From Bacteroidales bacterium (GTDB lineage Bacteria > Bacteroidota > Bacteroidia > Bacteroidales > UBA10428), in assembly GCA_016935595.1 (NCBI GenBank), contig JAFGQQ010000111.1, forward strand, positions 1-9,974: 9,974 nucleotides of DNA, read 5' to 3'. The notes below the pieces were generated by a model. It searched no databases and was not told the DNA's origin. It saw nothing but the letters and a program-made list of their open reading frames with translations. This document shows, piece by piece, positions 8,305-9,974 of this stretch. A program made the position numbers and the translations under genes. The first letter of the stretch is position 1. Each line of letters opens with the position of its first letter.

Positions 8305-9705
8305 ATGAAAAAAAACATGGCATTATTACTTAAAATAATTGTTTTAATAATTATTGCTGCTATTTCGGGCATATACGCCTGTAAACAGGTTGAAAAACAA
8401 AAACGCATTGCGGCTAAACTTAAACGGGGTATTGAAACCGTAACACACCCGGAGTGGAGCAAAAATGCAATTATTTATGAAGTTAATATTAGGCAAATTA
8501 CCCCTGAGGGAACTTTCGGGGCATTCAGTGAACATATTCCCCGTTTAAAAGAATTGGGGGTTGATATTTTGTGGCTTATGCCAATTAACGCAATTGGTGA
8601 AAAAAACCGCAAAGGCAAATTGGGAAGTTACTATTCGGTGAAAGATTATAAAAGTATTAATGATGAATTCGGTACCATGTCCGATTTTAAAGACCTGGTA
8701 GATAAAGTCCACGATGCAGGTATGTATCTTATTATTGACTGGGTACCAAACCATACGGCATGGGATCATATCTGGGTTGCATCAAATCCTGAATTTTATA
8801 CAAAAGATAGTCTTGGGAATTTTAAACCACCTGTTGCAGACTGGGAAGATGTAATTGAACTGGATTTTGACAACGAAGACATGCAGAATGCCATGATTGA
8901 TGCTATGTTGTTTTGGATTAATGAAGCAAATATTGATGGTTACAGGTGCGATGTTGCCCATGGTGTGCCTGTTGAATTCTGGAATAAGGCAGTTGCTGCG
9001 TTAAAAGATGTAAAACATGTTTTTATGCTTGCCGAGGCCGAAGGATACCAATATCATCAAAAAGCTTTCGATATGACTTATGCATGGGAATTGCATCATT
9101 TGATGAATGAAGTGGCAAAAGGGAAGAAAAAAGTAAAAGTGTTTGATAAGTATTATGCTAAAGAAGATTCATTTTATTTAAAGAATGATTACAGGATGCA
9201 GTTTACATCCAACCATGACGAAAATTCATGGAACGGAACTGTATATGAACGAATGGGCGATGCTGCTGAAATTTTTGCTGTTTTTACATATATTATTCCC
9301 GGTATGCCTTTGATTTATAACGGGCAGGAAGCAGGGCTGGATAAACGCCTGCGATTTTTTGAAAAAGATACAATTGAATGGAAAGGCCATTATTTTGGAA
9401 ACCTCTACCGCCAGTTAAACCAGATAAAGAAAGAAAATCCTGCGCTTTGGAATGGAGAATTCGGGGGCGATATGGAGCGCATATGCACATCAAACGATTC
9501 GACTGTTTTTGCTATTGTTCGCGAGAAAGATGATAATAAAATTATTGGCATATTTAATTTTTCAAAAAAGGATGTTAACCTGGAATTGAAAAGCAATATT
9601 ACCGGAACATACAGCAATATGTTTTCAGAAGAGGAAATTAAACTCGAAAAAAGCAAAACAATACAACTCGATGCCTGGGGATACCTGGTGCTGAAGAAAG
9701 AATAA
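8305..9705 (+). CDS. GH13 alpha-amylase-family enzyme, predicted membrane-anchored lipoprotein
   Basis: A 466-residue alpha-amylase-family enzyme predicted to act outside the cytoplasm on alpha-1,4-glucans or maltodextrins. All conserved GH13 regions are intact: region I DWVPNHT (D145, N149, H150), region II GYRCDVAH with nucleophile D216, region III LAEAEG with general acid E244, and region IV SNHDEN with H304 and transition-state stabiliser D305. The barrel spans about 45-385, with a short domain B, and a C-terminal beta domain follows to the end; no extra carbohydrate-binding module is visible. The N-terminus has MKK, a hydrophobic stretch at about 6-25 and IYAC with C26 as a possible lipid-attachment cysteine; Y at -2 is not typical, so an uncleaved membrane anchor is an alternative. 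The residues after C26 are basic (KQVEKQKR), without an acidic surface-export signal, suggesting a periplasm-facing location. It begins 10 bases after the phosphorylase stop and is the last gene of the operon. The exact GH13 subfamily and product size are not determined. Confidence 0.92.
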   Translation: MKKNMALLLKIIVLIIIAAISGIYACKQVEKQKRIAAKLKRGIETVTHPEWSKNAIIYEVNIRQITPEGTFGAFSEHIPRLKELGVDILWLMPINAIGEKNRKGKLGSYYSVKDYKSINDEFGTMSDFKDLVDKVHDAGMYLIIDWVPNHTAWDHIWVASNPEFYTKDSLGNFKPPVADWEDVIELDFDNEDMQNAMIDAMLFWINEANIDGYRCDVAHGVPVEFWNKAVAALKDVKHVFMLAEAEGYQYHQKAFDMTYAWELHHLMNEVAKGKKKVKVFDKYYAKEDSFYLKNDYRMQFTSNHDENSWNGTVYERMGDAAEIFAVFTYIIPGMPLIYNGQEAGLDKRLRFFEKDTIEWKGHYFGNLYRQLNQIKKENPALWNGEFGGDMERICTSNDSTVFAIVREKDDNKIIGIFNFSKKDVNLELKSNITGTYSNMFSEEEIKLEKSKTIQLDAWGYLVLKKE

Positions 9706-9734
9706 AAGAGTATTCGTTTATTTACATTATTTTT

Positions 9735-9769
9735 CAAAGCTGCACGAAGGCTCCCAAAGCCTCACAAAG
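9735..9769. repeat. 10-bp-phased degenerate repeat (CAAAG/CGAAG units)
   Basis: CAAAG (9735-9739), CGAAG (9745-9749), CAAAG (9755-9759) and CAAAG (9765-9769) recur with an exact 10-base period, separated by variable C-rich linkers (CTGCA, GCTCC, CCTCA). The period equals about one DNA helical turn. It resembles the CGCAAAGGCGC-type intergenic repeats I recall from environmental bacterial genomes, but that comparison is from memory. Four short degenerate units is a small sample. Confidence 0.4.
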
Positions 9770-9792
9770 TAGGCATTTGCGTTTTTTTGCAT

Positions 9793-9800
9793 TACTTTTG
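9793..9800 (+). promoter_or_regulatory. lone -7-like element
   Basis: TACTTTTG matches the TAnnTTTG consensus, but the nearest upstream TTTG (9776-9779) is only 13 bases away, shorter than the usual spacing, and no gene clearly follows. It could be chance in T-rich DNA or serve something beyond the right edge. Confidence 0.15.
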
Positions 9801-9974
9801 TTATTTCGCATACATTAACAGGGTATAAAATTCCAGACTATTGATATAACCCAAATTACGCTTTTGACAAAGCTTTAAAATATAGTATCTCTGGTTAATA
9901 TAATTTTTTATACCAAATAGCCATGATAATTACAAATTAGTTATGCCCAATTGCTCAAGCTTTCTGACAAAAAA

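Larger units (their letters stand above)
9706..9974. other. non-coding 3' flank with no convincing complete gene
   Basis: This AT-rich stretch follows the last gene of the operon. It contains the 10-bp-phased repeat listed separately, a lone -7-like element, and two short inverted repeats: AGGCT-N5-AGCCT at 9748-9762 and GCTTT-TGAC-AAAGC at 9860-9873. Neither is followed by a proper T run, so no standard terminator is called. A reading frame on each strand runs off the right edge within the last 45 bases and cannot be judged. Confidence 0.6.

Noticed and set aside
9405..9737. 110-residue minus-strand frame overlapping the end of the amylase gene
   Set aside because: Almost all of it is antisense to the amylase coding region, with serine- and phenylalanine-rich low-information composition.
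1..9974. CRISPR arrays, tRNA or rRNA genes, insertion sequences, phage genes or defence systems
   Set aside because: No regularly spaced long repeats, cloverleaf-like segments, transposase motifs or nuclease/toxin genes were seen; the window is filled by five ordinary metabolic and regulatory genes.

Overview
The window looks like a piece of a Bacteroidota chromosome. It is AT-rich. A TAnnTTTG-type -7 element sits ahead of the transport/hydrolase operon, gene starts have only A-rich leaders instead of strong Shine-Dalgarno sequences, and the sugar genes (LacI-type regulator, SLC45-like MFS permease, GH65 phosphorylase, GH13 amylase) form a set familiar from maltose/maltodextrin loci of that phylum. 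The genus cannot be read from this sequence.

Layout: all five genes lie on the plus strand. From 34 to 3237 is carB, the large subunit of carbamoyl-phosphate synthetase, a housekeeping gene for pyrimidine and arginine synthesis; its usual partner carA is not in view. After 90 bases of very AT-rich DNA comes a LacI/GalR-family regulator (3328-4344). A 135-base spacer (4345-4479) holds a good Bacteroidota promoter and several inverted repeats that could be operators. Then follows a tight operon with gaps of 11 and 10 bases: MFS sugar permease (4480-5973), GH65 disaccharide phosphorylase, most likely maltose phosphorylase (5985-8294), and a membrane-anchored GH13 alpha-amylase-like enzyme (8305-9705). 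The last 269 bases contain no convincing gene but show a 10-bp-phased repeat of CAAAG-type units.

Working model (inference): the GH13 enzyme, outside the cytoplasm, cuts maltodextrin or a related alpha-glucan to short sugars; the permease brings maltose into the cytoplasm; the GH65 enzyme splits it with phosphate into glucose and beta-glucose 1-phosphate, saving one ATP equivalent; the LacI-type protein senses the sugar and controls the operon. Two parts often found with such loci are missing here: a beta-phosphoglucomutase to use the beta-glucose 1-phosphate, and a SusC/SusD outer-membrane uptake pair. They may be elsewhere in the genome.

I found no clear sign of a previously undescribed system. 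The points most worth checking are the inverted-repeat cluster at the operon promoter, the permease's extra hydrophobic hairpin, the absent beta-phosphoglucomutase, and the phased repeat near the right edge.
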